Positions 26,072 through 33,974 of a stretch of 64,000 nucleotides of DNA are shown here, one piece after another. A program made the position numbers and the translations under genes. This stretch comes from Candidatus Methylomirabilis tolerans. GTDB lineage: Bacteria > Methylomirabilota > Methylomirabilia > Methylomirabilales > Methylomirabilaceae. The DNA lies in contig JAIOIU010000162.1 in NCBI GenBank assembly GCA_019912425.1, positions 49,311 to 113,310 of the forward strand, given 5' to 3'. Under the pieces are notes generated by a model. It did no database searches. It worked only from the letters and a program-made list of their open reading frames with translations, and had not been told where the DNA came from. Position 1 is the first letter of the stretch, and each line of letters starts with the position of its first letter.

Positions 26072-28179
26072 GCGCGACGACGGCGACCATGGTTGACACG
26101 GCCCTGAGCCTCCATCCAGAACACCGGGCGGATCTGCAACGAAGCGGACTGAGTGAGGCGACCATCGAAGCGTTGAACATTCATTCGGCGCGACCGGGCG
26201 ACATCAGTAAAGTGGTCGGATTCGACCCCCCAGGCGTCACGTCAGCCATGGTATTTCCGTACCCCGACGAAAACGGCTTCGCTCGCGTTAAGGTCTTCCC
26301 CACATACACCGACAAAAAAGGGCACACCGTTAAGTACCTTCAGAAGCCTGGAACTGGCGTCAAGCTGTATGCCCCACCCCTCGCGGCGAGGGTGCTTACG
26401 GACCCGACGATGATGCTCATGTACACCGAGGGCGAGAAGAAAGCGGCGAAGGCGAACCAAGAGGGCATAGTGTGTGTCGGCATTGGTGGGCTATGGAACT
26501 GGACTGATAATGGTCACCCGATCCCGAAGTTTGATGAGATCGCGCACGCGGACCGCGAAGAGATCATCGGCCCGGATTCGGACGTCTGGCATCGGCCCGA
26601 CTTGCTACGGCCTGTGTATGCACTCGGGAAAGAACTGGAGCAGAGAGGGGCAAAAGTCACTGTCGTTATCATTCCCCCTGATCCCGATGGCAGGAAGCGG
26701 GGATTAGACGATTACCTCGTTGCGTGCGAACGTGACGGCATGTCGGCGACCGACGCCCTGGCGAGACTGAAGCGGCTACCCCTGAAACACGCGGCATTCA
26801 GTCACGCGGCTGAGTGGTGGAAGAACTGGAGCAAAACGCGGGCGGGTGATGGCGCAACAGATGAGGCCGATAGTCAACCTGTCGTACTCGCTGATCCCGA
26901 CCCCTGGCCTACCCCGGTCGATGGTGCGGATCTTCTGACGGCAATCGAGAAGACCCTGACCCGATTTGTGATCCTACCCCGTGATGCGTTCATTGCTATC
27001 GCGTTGTGGGTCCTGCACGCGCACGTGCTGAAGGCGTTTAGTCTGTCGCCGATCCTGGCTGTTCTGTCGCCGACGATGCGCTGCGGAAAGTCCACCCTGC
27101 TCAGTCTGTTAGCGGTCCTACTGCCGAGAGCGTTATCGACATCCAACATTACCCCGGCGGCGCTGTTCCGGTCCCTTGAGCGATACAAGCCGTGTCTGCT
27201 GGTCGATGAAGGGGACGCATTCTTGACCCTCTCTGAGGAGCTGCGAGGCATTCTCAATTCTGGTCATACGCGGTCTGGCGCGTCGGTCATTCGTACTGTA
27301 GGCGATGACTTCGAGCCGAAAATCTTTTCTACGTGGGGTGCAAAAGTCCTTGCTGCAATCGGCAAGCTACCCCCGACCGTCATGGACCGGTCAATCGTGA
27401 TCGCCATGCAGCGGAAAGCCCCAGGCGAGTCAGTAGAGCGGTTCAGACAGAGCAAACTCACTGAGTTGACCCCCCTGTGTCAGCAATCGGCACGGTGGGC
27501 GGCTGATAACTTGGCGGTCCTGCGCGATGCGGAACCCTCAGTCCCCGGCCAGTTAAACGACCGAGCGGCGGATAACTGGCGGCCCCTGCTGGCAATCGCT
27601 GATCTGATCGGCGGCGAGTGGCCGACGCGGGCGAGAGAGGCCGCGTTGACGCTATCGGGTGAGACGGTACAAGAAGAGTCCCACCATGGCGTTACCCTGA
27701 TCGGCGACATCGTGGCGATCTTCGAGGCACGCGACACGGACCGGCTCTCAACGACCGACATCATTGCAGACCTTGTGAAACTCGAAGAGCGGCCCTGGTC
27801 TGAGTGGCGGCATGGGAAGCCCATCACTCCGAGAGGTGTCGCTAGTCTGTTGAGGCCGTTCAAGATCAAGCCGAAGGTGCAGCGGATCGGACCCGACACC
27901 TCCTCCGGATACGAGCAACACATGTTCATAGAGGCACACACTCGGTATTTTCCGGGTTCGTATCCTAAACATTGTCAACAATCTAATGAATACCATGACT
28001 TAGACCCGATTTCCGATCCTCAACAAGACCCCCATGTTAAGGATACGAAAAGTGACCTAACTATCGAGAAACACAGCAATGTTAAGGATGTTAAGGATAG
28101 AAACCCTGAAAACGAGGCCGAAGCAGGATATGGCCCGGATTTCGACACGCGGGAACCTGTCGCATGGGAGACGCTATGA
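26068..28179 (+). CDS. Element replication protein: TOPRIM-like DUF3854 region plus DUF3631-type ATPase
   Basis: 703 residues. The N-terminal part has a TOPRIM-like pattern (MYTEGEKKAAKANQEGIVCVG and downstream acidic IIGPDSD), as in DUF3854 primase-associated domains. The C-terminal part is a DUF3631-like P-loop ATPase: Walker A as SPTMRCGKSTLLSLL, Walker B as CLLVDEGDAFL. The last ~70 residues are polar and low in complexity. Such proteins are replication (primase/helicase) proteins of phages, plasmids and satellites. GTG 26068 overlaps the HTH gene; ATG 26089 is an alternative start. Domain names are from pattern memory, not search. Confidence 0.75.
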   Translation: MSATTATMVDTALSLHPEHRADLQRSGLSEATIEALNIHSARPGDISKVVGFDPPGVTSAMVFPYPDENGFARVKVFPTYTDKKGHTVKYLQKPGTGVKLYAPPLAARVLTDPTMMLMYTEGEKKAAKANQEGIVCVGIGGLWNWTDNGHPIPKFDEIAHADREEIIGPDSDVWHRPDLLRPVYALGKELEQRGAKVTVVIIPPDPDGRKRGLDDYLVACERDGMSATDALARLKRLPLKHAAFSHAAEWWKNWSKTRAGDGATDEADSQPVVLADPDPWPTPVDGADLLTAIEKTLTRFVILPRDAFIAIALWVLHAHVLKAFSLSPILAVLSPTMRCGKSTLLSLLAVLLPRALSTSNITPAALFRSLERYKPCLLVDEGDAFLTLSEELRGILNSGHTRSGASVIRTVGDDFEPKIFSTWGAKVLAAIGKLPPTVMDRSIVIAMQRKAPGESVERFRQSKLTELTPLCQQSARWAADNLAVLRDAEPSVPGQLNDRAADNWRPLLAIADLIGGEWPTRAREAALTLSGETVQEESHHGVTLIGDIVAIFEARDTDRLSTTDIIADLVKLEERPWSEWRHGKPITPRGVASLLRPFKIKPKVQRIGPDTSSGYEQHMFIEAHTRYFPGSYPKHCQQSNEYHDLDPISDPQQDPHVKDTKSDLTIEKHSNVKDVKDRNPENEAEAGYGPDFDTREPVAWETL

Positions 28180-28595
28180 CTACAGCAACCGAGTTATTGG
28201 ATACCCTGACACGGCGCGGCGTGATGCTCAAGGCCGAGGGCGACAAGCTCCTATTCGCCCCGTCTGAGCGGGTGAACCCTGATCTGAAGGCGGAACTTCG
28301 AGCGCACAAGGCGGACCTGTTGCGACTGCTACACCCTGACCGTACCTTGGCCGATGCGTACCGGCGCTACTGGAACACTCCGGAGTCGGAGCCGATGCAG
28401 ACTTTCCAGGCGGCCTACGCGGAGATCGTGAGACTAGAGGCTCAGGCGGACCCTGCGACGGCTTGGCGGACCCTCCGAGAGGCGGCGACGGTATTCCATG
28501 CAGAGAGCGGCGTCTGTCCCTTCTGTCGAGAACGTGGAGAGCTACACCTACCGGCGGAACAGCCTGAACTCGAACTTCGGCACGGGAGATCGTAA
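28176..28595 (+). CDS. Small protein with TubC-N-like docking domain
   Basis: About 139 residues from ATG 28176, which overlaps the stop of the replication gene as ATGA. The first 50 residues (ATELLDTLTRRGVMLKAEG, then LRAHKADLLRLL) match the small alpha/beta fold known as the TubC N-terminal docking domain, frequent in phage and plasmid replication neighbourhoods. Near the C-terminus lies GVCPFCRERGELH, half of a zinc site. Function unknown. Confidence 0.6.
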   Translation: MTTATELLDTLTRRGVMLKAEGDKLLFAPSERVNPDLKAELRAHKADLLRLLHPDRTLADAYRRYWNTPESEPMQTFQAAYAEIVRLEAQADPATAWRTLREAATVFHAESGVCPFCRERGELHLPAEQPELELRHGRS

Positions 28596-28649
28596 GGTGT
28601 GGCCCCTGCTGCTGTTGGCCGTCAACAAGAAGAGGCGCAAGAAGAAGCG

Positions 28650-29183
28650 ATGAACCACTACGAAGAGGAGATGGCGCTGCTCACTGGCGATAGGACCCCG
28701 AAAGGAGATGATTCGATGATGACGGCATTGCAGACGGAAACAGCGGACGTCCTGGCGCGGGATGGTGCGGCCTATCGGTCCATTACAGACGCACCGGCAA
28801 TGATCGCCCAACGCCCGGACTATTTGCACATGGTGCAAACCGCATGGGCGTTTCTGGACCGTCTAGACGCATTCCTGGCGGAGGTAGACGGCGAGACCTG
28901 GCCCCCACTGGAAAAGCTTCGCCAGTTGGATCGAAGCGTGATTCAGACCAATATCAAGGCGCTGACACAGGCGGCCTTAGAGCGGTGTGACTTCGAGATG
29001 CAGCGACCATTACGGGAAGTCTTGCCGGAGGTACAGCGGCACGCGCGGAGACTGCTGGAGCTGCTGAACGCGCGGGACAGGTTCCTCGCCCAGGCACACA
29101 CGGCCACCGGCCTACAGGCGAAGCCCATCGTCACGAAGAAACTGATCGACACCCTGACGGCGCTTGTCGCCCAGACCTTTTAG
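28650..29183 (+). CDS. Uncharacterised 177-residue helical protein
   Basis: No family recognised. Mostly helical, acidic in the first third, with a central segment rich in Leu and Gln and no membrane span. Two starts compete: ATG 28650, and ATG 28716, which has the better ribosome binding site (AAAGGAGATG). It sits between two other small element genes and probably belongs to the same transcript. Confidence 0.5.
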   Translation: MNHYEEEMALLTGDRTPKGDDSMMTALQTETADVLARDGAAYRSITDAPAMIAQRPDYLHMVQTAWAFLDRLDAFLAEVDGETWPPLEKLRQLDRSVIQTNIKALTQAALERCDFEMQRPLREVLPEVQRHARRLLELLNARDRFLAQAHTATGLQAKPIVTKKLIDTLTALVAQTF

Positions 29184-29196
29184 AGGCGGGGGGGAT

Positions 29197-29463
29197 ATGG
29201 GAAACCTGAACCCGGTCCCTGGACGGCTGGCGAAACGAGCGAAACGCGCAAGTGGTGACGTCGCCCGACTACAAACAAAGTTGTGGCAAAGCGTCCTACA
29301 GGCGGAAAGCGTCATGCTGAAAGAAGGTGATGACGTGCTGAAGCTGAAGGCGATTCACTGCTTGAGTCAGGTAGCGGCCAGCTTTCTGAAATGCGTCGAA
29401 GTTGGCGAGTTGGAGGCCCGACTTGAGGCCCTGGAGCAGCAAGAAAGGAGACGAACAGCATGA
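29197..29463 (+). CDS. Uncharacterised 88-residue basic/helical protein
   Basis: ATG 29197 follows a GGGGGGAT-type purine site. The N-terminus is basic (RLAKRAKRASGD); the rest is helical and ends in a charged coiled-coil-like stretch (ELEARLEALEQQERR). The pattern is loosely like small terminase-associated or DNA-binding phage proteins, but I do not recognise it. It overlaps the next gene by 4 bp (ATGA). Confidence 0.55.
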   Translation: MGNLNPVPGRLAKRAKRASGDVARLQTKLWQSVLQAESVMLKEGDDVLKLKAIHCLSQVAASFLKCVEVGELEARLEALEQQERRRTA

Positions 29464-29669
29464 CGAACATAGAACGACGGATTGACAAGCTCGAAGCCAC
29501 ACTCCCGGCACGCTACGACGCCCAGGACCGAGCCTTTTTGAGGCGATTGACTACGGATGAACTCAGGGAGCTTCGAGGCGTCTTGCTAGCGGTTCAGGCG
29601 GACCCGTCCGAGGAGAACACGGCGCGATACCTTACCATGCGGGATGAACTCAGGAGGCGCTACGCATGA
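29460..29669 (+). CDS. Uncharacterised 69-residue protein, pair member 1
   Basis: Begins MTNIERRIDKLEA, almost the same opening as the next gene (MSIERRIEKLEN), so the two N-terminal helices look paralogous. The remainder is a charged helical protein (TTDELRELRGVLLAVQ). Overlaps both neighbours by 4 bp, a tight translational chain. Confidence 0.6.
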   Translation: MTNIERRIDKLEATLPARYDAQDRAFLRRLTTDELRELRGVLLAVQADPSEENTARYLTMRDELRRRYA

Positions 29670-29926
29670 GCATTGAGCGGCGAATTGAGAAGCTGGAGAA
29701 CGCAACGGGCGAGAACCCCCATCACGCAAGCGTGGCGATCTACGAGGAGCACGTCTGCGGCGAGTCTACCCCACCCGGAGAGAAACCCGGCCCGACCTGC
29801 AAGGTATGCGGCGCGGCCCTGACGATTCTACGCGGCAATACGAACGCGCCTATCGTCTATCTCCTACCGGATAATCAGCGGGACCCGGCAAGCGTGAACC
29901 CCGACAAAAGCCTTGACATGCCCTGA
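29666..29926 (+). CDS. Uncharacterised 86-residue protein with CxxC, pair member 2
   Basis: The N-terminal helix resembles that of the preceding gene. The centre has CGES followed by CKVCGAALTIL, enough for one zinc site together with the upstream His and Cys residues. The C-terminus is proline and asparagine rich. The downstream RHH promoter lies within its last codons. Function unknown. Confidence 0.6.
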   Translation: MSIERRIEKLENATGENPHHASVAIYEEHVCGESTPPGEKPGPTCKVCGAALTILRGNTNAPIVYLLPDNQRDPASVNPDKSLDMP

Positions 29927-29949
29927 AATATGCGTTAGCATATACGCAT
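29913..29949 (+). promoter_or_regulatory. Promoter and candidate operator of the RHH-integrase unit
   Basis: TTGACA at 29913-29918, a 17-bp spacer and TAGCAT at 29936-29941. An inverted repeat ATGCGT (29930-29935) / ACGCAT (29944-29949) flanks the -10 box and touches the RHH start codon, the expected place for an autorepressor site. Confidence 0.6.
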
Positions 29950-30124
29950 GAAAACATCTAAACAGACATCCCACAAAGGAGAGCCGAAAATGGTGCGAAC
30001 ATCGTTAGCCCTACCCGAAGACTTGTGGAAGCAAACCCAACACCATGCGATTGAAACCCGGAGTAACCTTCGAGAGATCGTGATTGCGGCCCTGCAAGCG
30101 TACCTGAAGACATCGAAGAAGTAA
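29948..30124 (+). CDS. Ribbon-helix-helix DNA-binding protein
   Basis: 58 residues from ATG 29948; a second start at ATG 29990 (MVRTSLALPEDLW) would give the bare 44-residue domain. VRTSLALPEDLWKQ is the DNA-contacting strand leading into helix A, and the RSNLREIVIAALQAYL segment forms helix B, a CopG/Arc-type pattern. The gene begins inside a palindrome that overlaps its own -10 element, so autorepression is likely. It sits 21 bp before the integrase and probably controls it. Confidence 0.7.
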   Translation: MKTSKQTSHKGEPKMVRTSLALPEDLWKQTQHHAIETRSNLREIVIAALQAYLKTSKK

Positions 30125-30145
30125 AACTGACGGAGGGGAGCGGCC

Positions 30146-31234
30146 ATGCCGAGAAAAGGGAGTGTAGACAGAGGTTTGTTTCAGCGTGAGGGCGTGTGGT
30201 GGATTCGCTGGACCTGTCCCTACGGCCATGATCATCGACAGCCCATCGGCACGGCAAAGTCGATAGCTCGGACCGAGTACCACAAACGGAAGCTGGCCGT
30301 CAAGACGGAAGGCTACTGCTTGACGGAGGCCCAGGCGAAGGCGGCACGGGAGAAGCCTGTCTTGCTCCAGGATGCAGCAAAGGAATACCTGGCATGGGCG
30401 GCCCGTGAGCGGCCCCGCTCTGTCACCTTCCGGGAGAAGGCACTCAAACACCTGCTGGCGGCCTTTAGCTCGCGTCCCCTGAAGGACATCACAGGGGAGC
30501 AGGTAGACGCCTACATACACGCGCGACGAGATGCAGGCGCGGCCCCTGGCACCATAAACCGAGAGCGGACCGTCTTAGGCCACCTGTTCAGCAAAGCACT
30601 CAAAAAGGGGACGGCGGCCGACAACCCCGTCAAGCAGACCGAGAAACTGCGAGAACCCGACGGGACACCCCGACCTCTCACGTATGACGAACAAGCCCGT
30701 TTGCTGGCCGTCCTTCCGAGGCACTACCTGCCGTTCGTGAAGCTGGCGCTGCATACCGGCCTACGGTTGGGTGAACTTCGGGCGCAAACCTGGAAAGACA
30801 TCGACCTGGCGCATAGCGTCTTGACCGTCACCAGACCGAAGAGCGGCAAGCCGGAGAGCTTACACCTGACGGCGACGGCCAAGGGGCTGTTGGCGTCCCT
30901 GGAGCGTACCGGCCCGTTGCTCTTTCCCACCATGCCGACGCGATTAACGACCCTCTTTACCCGATATACGAAGAAGGTCGGACTGCCCGACGTGACGTTT
31001 CACTGCCTCCGCGATACCTTCATTTCCCGACTAGCCCCGCATACCTCTGTCCCGTCCCTGATGCAGCTTGCGCGACACCGGGACTACCGAACAACCCGGC
31101 GCTATGTGAAGGTCGATGATGCGACGTTGAAAGCGGCACTCGCCCACCTGGACGAAAACGAGACCGGCACCCACACCGGCACTGAGAAAACGGCAGTCGC
31201 GGAACTCCTTGATTCTCTTGGCATTGCGAGCTAG
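30146..31234 (+). CDS. Tyrosine-type site-specific integrase
   Basis: 362 residues. The N-terminal region (about 1-70) is a small basic domain with a CPYGHDH segment, the core-binding SAM-like domain spans about 75-165 (EYLAWAARERPRS, GAAPGTINRERTVLGHLF), and the catalytic domain follows. Catalytic residues are Arg in TGLRLGELR, His-x-x-Arg in FHCLRDTF, the second His in LARHRDYRTT and Tyr in RRYVKVD. It is located beside attR and presumably acts on selC. The candidate arm-type repeats overlap its last codons. Confidence 0.93.
   Translation: MPRKGSVDRGLFQREGVWWIRWTCPYGHDHRQPIGTAKSIARTEYHKRKLAVKTEGYCLTEAQAKAAREKPVLLQDAAKEYLAWAARERPRSVTFREKALKHLLAAFSSRPLKDITGEQVDAYIHARRDAGAAPGTINRERTVLGHLFSKALKKGTAADNPVKQTEKLREPDGTPRPLTYDEQARLLAVLPRHYLPFVKLALHTGLRLGELRAQTWKDIDLAHSVLTVTRPKSGKPESLHLTATAKGLLASLERTGPLLFPTMPTRLTTLFTRYTKKVGLPDVTFHCLRDTFISRLAPHTSVPSLMQLARHRDYRTTRRYVKVDDATLKAALAHLDENETGTHTGTEKTAVAELLDSLGIAS
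31163..31182 (+). promoter_or_regulatory. Candidate integrase arm-type sites, right
   Basis: Two direct ACCGGCAC copies with the same 12-bp periodicity and trailing TG as the pair at 24938-24957. They are read as ETGTHTGTEK inside the integrase C-terminus, so coding constraint alone could explain them; the match in non-coding DNA at the other end argues for function. Confidence 0.5.
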
Positions 31235-31244
31235 GTGAAGGCGT

Positions 31245-31265
31245 CCCCCACACGCCTCCGCCAGC
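31245..31265 (+). repeat. attR core (21-bp direct repeat)
   Basis: Second copy of the selC 3' end, 11 bp after the integrase stop. Confidence 0.9.
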
Positions 31266-31290
31266 TTTCCCGCACGCTATTGACACGCCC

Positions 31291-31329
31291 TTGACACGTC
31301 ATCTCCTTGAGCCTATAGTTATATAGGCT
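31291..31329 (+). promoter_or_regulatory. Promoter with overlapping operator for the XRE-ImmA pair
   Basis: TTGACA at 31291-31296, a 17-bp spacer and TATAGT at 31314-31319. A perfect inverted repeat AGCCTATA / TATAGGCT with a 4-bp centre (31310-31329) covers the -10 box. This is a textbook repressor site for the downstream HTH protein. Confidence 0.75.
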
Positions 31330-31355
31330 ATATAACAGTTGCACGGGGGGAGGAG

Positions 31356-31754
31356 ATGATGATCACGCATCAGGCCTTTGGAACATACCTTCGAGAGTGC
31401 CGTCTCAAGGCCGGGTATGGTCTTCGCAGCTTCGCTGAAGCGATCGACATGCAGCCGTCCAACCTCAGCAATGTGGAACATGGGCGAGTAGCCCCTCCAC
31501 AGGATCCTGCGGTGTTGGCGAATATTGCTGATACCCTTGGCCTCTCCGAGGGGTCCAAGGAGCGCACACGATTGTTTGATCTCGCGGTCGCGCACAAACA
31601 GCGTGCCTTGCCGCCGGATGTCGCGGCCTTTGCTGCGAAGACCCCAGGGATTCCGGTACTCCTTCGCACGATTGAGAATAAGCGGCTCACCCGAGAAGAC
31701 TTGGCCAAGCTGACGGACTATATCAACCAGCGCCTCGGGAAGCCCCAACGGTGA
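31356..31754 (+). CDS. XRE-family HTH regulator
   Basis: 132 residues. The N-terminal helix-turn-helix is about residues 8-65 (LRECRLKAGYGLRSFAEAIDMQPSNLSNVEHGR). The C-terminal part is a helical extension. The ribosome binding site GGGGAGGAG precedes tandem ATGs. It overlaps the ImmA-like gene by 4 bp. The pair resembles ImmR/ImmA and other repressor-protease couples of integrative elements, or a type II toxin-antitoxin-like pair. The palindrome in its promoter implies autorepression. It lies just outside attR. Confidence 0.88.
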   Translation: MMITHQAFGTYLRECRLKAGYGLRSFAEAIDMQPSNLSNVEHGRVAPPQDPAVLANIADTLGLSEGSKERTRLFDLAVAHKQRALPPDVAAFAAKTPGIPVLLRTIENKRLTREDLAKLTDYINQRLGKPQR

Positions 31755-32395
31755 AGACCGAGGACATTCCCGCCTATTCTATTCCCAGACTGGAGCAGAT
31801 TGCCAAACTCCTCTTAGAAGAACGCTGGCTTGGGCTCACAATCCCTATTGATATCGATTACATCGTAGAGCAGGAACCGGACACGATTCTTGACTACCTG
31901 CCCGGATTGCGAGCGGTCCATGGTGTCGCGGGCGCGGTGATCAGCCACCCCCAAGAGGCCCGCTTCACCATCCTTGTCGATAAGGAGGTCGCGGACGGCA
32001 ATCTCTCTTTCTATCGCTTTACGGTCGCTGAAGAGTTTGCCCACCTGAAGCTTCATCGGAAGGTGTTGGAAACGGTGACGTCAGTGGAAGAGGTCATTCA
32101 GCTTCATGAATGGGAGCGATACCACGAAATTGACCGAAACGCGAAGTGGCTGGCATCGGCGTTGCTGATCCCTCCTGCGCCCGTGCTCGAGGATGCCCAC
32201 CGACTGTATCCTGAGATGGTTCGTCGCGTGGGGTTTGCGAACCCCGAAGCGGTCAAAGCCTACGTCATAGATCGGCTGAGCCGGAAGTATCTCGTCTCGC
32301 CCCCAACCATGCGCTACCGGCTACAGCACTGGCCGGTTGATGTGCTGAAGAAGATCGATACCGCCATGAGGGAGGAGCTGGACTTCCTGGAGTGA
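31751..32395 (+). CDS. ImmA/IrrE-family metallopeptidase-like protein
   Basis: 214 residues. The central RFTVAEEFAHLKLH aligns with the RFTLAHELGHLLLH core of the family, but the first zinc-binding histidine of HExxH is replaced by Glu (EEFAH). A Glu at this place is known to me in some family members, so activity is uncertain rather than excluded. WERYHEIDRNAKWLASALLIPP is the usual second-half motif that carries the third metal-ligand region. The partner XRE repressor overlaps by 4 bp; cleavage or sequestration of that repressor is the expected role. Confidence 0.82.
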   Translation: MKTEDIPAYSIPRLEQIAKLLLEERWLGLTIPIDIDYIVEQEPDTILDYLPGLRAVHGVAGAVISHPQEARFTILVDKEVADGNLSFYRFTVAEEFAHLKLHRKVLETVTSVEEVIQLHEWERYHEIDRNAKWLASALLIPPAPVLEDAHRLYPEMVRRVGFANPEAVKAYVIDRLSRKYLVSPPTMRYRLQHWPVDVLKKIDTAMREELDFLE

Positions 32396-32490
32396 GTTGG
32401 TCATACGCCGAGGAAGAGGAGTAGACGATAAACTCCGAACTGCGAGCCAAGCGGGAGCAGCGCGATTCAGAAAGAGAGTAGGAGTCAGTC

Positions 32491-32910
32491 ATGTCTCTAA
32501 TCCAGTGTCCAGAATGTGGCAAGGATGTGTCTGATGCGGCAAGAAGCTGTCCTTCATGTGGATATCCTATCACCCCACCAGCAGTTCAAACGCCTAGCCA
32601 AGCCTCGGAATGCGAGTGGAGCCCGGGGGTAGCTGCTGTCCTCTCACTGGTAATCCCGGGTACCGGGCAAATTTACAAGGGCCAGCTCGCTAACGGCCTG
32701 GCATGGCTTGTGTTCGTTATCTTAGGTTATGCCCTATTTATTGTTCCAGGCATTATTCTCCACTTGTTCTGCATTGTGGGAGCATATACGACTGGTTCGT
32801 CAACACAGCGCTCAACGACCGGCACCACTCGTCCATGTCCGCGCTGCCGTATGTTGATCTCCGGCAGGTGGATGTTTTGTCCACACTGCAAGAAATATGT
32901 AGGATGGTAG
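32491..32910 (+). CDS. Zinc-ribbon and TM2-like membrane protein
   Basis: 139 residues. An N-terminal zinc ribbon (CPECGKDVSDAARSCPSCGYPI) is followed by two membrane segments with a TM2-like pattern (LSLVIPGTGQIYKG, then LAWLVFVILGYALFIVPGII) and a second zinc ribbon at the C-terminus (CPRCRMLI, CPHCKKY). Proteins of this build are common and without known function. It stands alone on its strand between the XRE pair and the decayed element copy. Confidence 0.75.
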   Translation: MSLIQCPECGKDVSDAARSCPSCGYPITPPAVQTPSQASECEWSPGVAAVLSLVIPGTGQIYKGQLANGLAWLVFVILGYALFIVPGIILHLFCIVGAYTTGSSTQRSTTGTTRPCPRCRMLISGRWMFCPHCKKYVGW

Positions 32911-33044
32911 AATTCATGGTCTGTCTGGATTATCTGCAATTCCCTGATTGTTTTGTCGGAGCAGTCCCTTTGATTTTCGGTACCGACGCCACGTGAGATG
33001 GTTGCTTCCCAAGCGGTCCTGCCTTGTTCCTACCCGCATGGGTG

Positions 33045-33082
33045 GGGGACCCCTTCGGAGGCTCTACGGAGGAGTCATGCCA
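33045..33082 (+). promoter_or_regulatory. Structured ribosome-binding leader, copy 2
   Basis: 36 of 38 bases identical to 25055-25092. The stem is GGCTC (33060-33064) with GAGTC (33072-33076), containing one G-U pair, around the same TACGGAG loop; ATG is at 33077 and both genes begin with ATGCCA. Confidence 0.6.
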
Positions 33083-33865
33083 AAAAAGCCCCAGCAGGAC
33101 ATCCGCCTCACTACTGAAGACCTGTCCTTTGTTAAGCTAGACCTATCCCTTGAAAGAGGTATAACAAAGCGCAAAACCCCCGACCTTGCCATCCTCTCGC
33201 CTTTGTACTTCTTTGAAGATGAACCGGCGGACTGCACAGCATGGAGAGAGCGGCGAGAGAAGGAAGCTGAGGGCGGCAATGTCACAGCATTAGCTGATCT
33301 GATTCGATTCTCCGCCTACTATCTGACTTGCCCCCTTACGATAGCCACTATTCGCGTGTTAAGATCGAAACTCGTATTCGCCAAGACAGGGGGCGACCGA
33401 GCGCGGGCGAGCGCGGCCCTGGATTGTTTGGCTCACGCCATGCGCGGGGGAGACCTCCGGGGAAACAGACCACATGCCCCCGCAAAGGACGTACGAGACT
33501 TGTATGAGCGGTTGTTACCCTTGTACGCCCAAACGAGGCGCGGCAACGATGCGGTGAAAGACCCCGATTCTATAAATTTGCCCCCCTGGTTCGCGTGCTA
33601 CTTCGAGGGGCGGCCCCTGCCGAATGGAGTCGTACGGAATCCGCCACCTCCCAAAACCCGCAAAGTCGTTCTCTGGACCCCGTATCGTTTTACCGTCCCT
33701 ACCGAGGACCGAGAAGAGTTAATCACCTTTCAGCGGAAGCCGTCGCGAGTACCGGAGATCGTTCTGTCGCGTGTGGCGGACATGCTAGGCATTCGAACCG
33801 ACAAGGAAGATTTCGACTGGCTTCACCGATTGCTACGGAAAGGGAAATCGGACGGATTGAAATAA
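33077..33865 (+). CDS. Uncharacterised 262-residue protein behind leader copy 2
   Basis: No family recognised. A soluble, basic protein with a helical middle (ALADLIRFSAYYLTCPLTIATIRVLRSKL) and a C-terminal basic helix. It has no clear similarity by eye to the protein behind leader copy 1. I choose ATG 33077 over the in-frame 32948 because of the leader structure. A strong terminator follows (33910-33953), then an HTH gene, giving the same order (leader, ORF, HTH) as the left end of the selC element. Confidence 0.65.
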   Translation: MPKKPQQDIRLTTEDLSFVKLDLSLERGITKRKTPDLAILSPLYFFEDEPADCTAWRERREKEAEGGNVTALADLIRFSAYYLTCPLTIATIRVLRSKLVFAKTGGDRARASAALDCLAHAMRGGDLRGNRPHAPAKDVRDLYERLLPLYAQTRRGNDAVKDPDSINLPPWFACYFEGRPLPNGVVRNPPPPKTRKVVLWTPYRFTVPTEDREELITFQRKPSRVPEIVLSRVADMLGIRTDKEDFDWLHRLLRKGKSDGLK

Positions 33866-33909
33866 TCTTATTTCACGCCCATCGGCAAGCATAGAGCCTC
33901 CGTTATTGT

Positions 33910-33953
33910 CGCTGTCAGAGAGCGAAGTAAAAAGTCTGACAGCGATTTTTTTT
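33910..33953 (+). terminator. Intrinsic terminator
   Basis: CGCTGTCAGA (33910-33919) pairs perfectly with TCTGACAGCG (33935-33944), followed by A and eight T. Confidence 0.9.
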
Positions 33954-33974
33954 CAATAGACGCGGAGGTGCGAA

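Larger units (their letters stand above)
24808..31265 (+). mobile_element. 6.4-kb satellite-like integrated element in selC
   Basis: Bounded by 21-bp direct repeats made of the selC 3' end (24808-24828 and 31245-31265). Contents in order, all on the plus strand: a structured leader and 219-residue ORF, an excisionase-like HTH, a DUF3854/DUF3631-type replication protein, five small ORFs, a ribbon-helix-helix protein and a tyrosine integrase next to the right repeat. There are no capsid, tail, packaging, conjugation or resistance genes, so it depends on a helper for transfer. The layout resembles phage-inducible satellites but the gene set is not one I can name. Confidence 0.85.
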
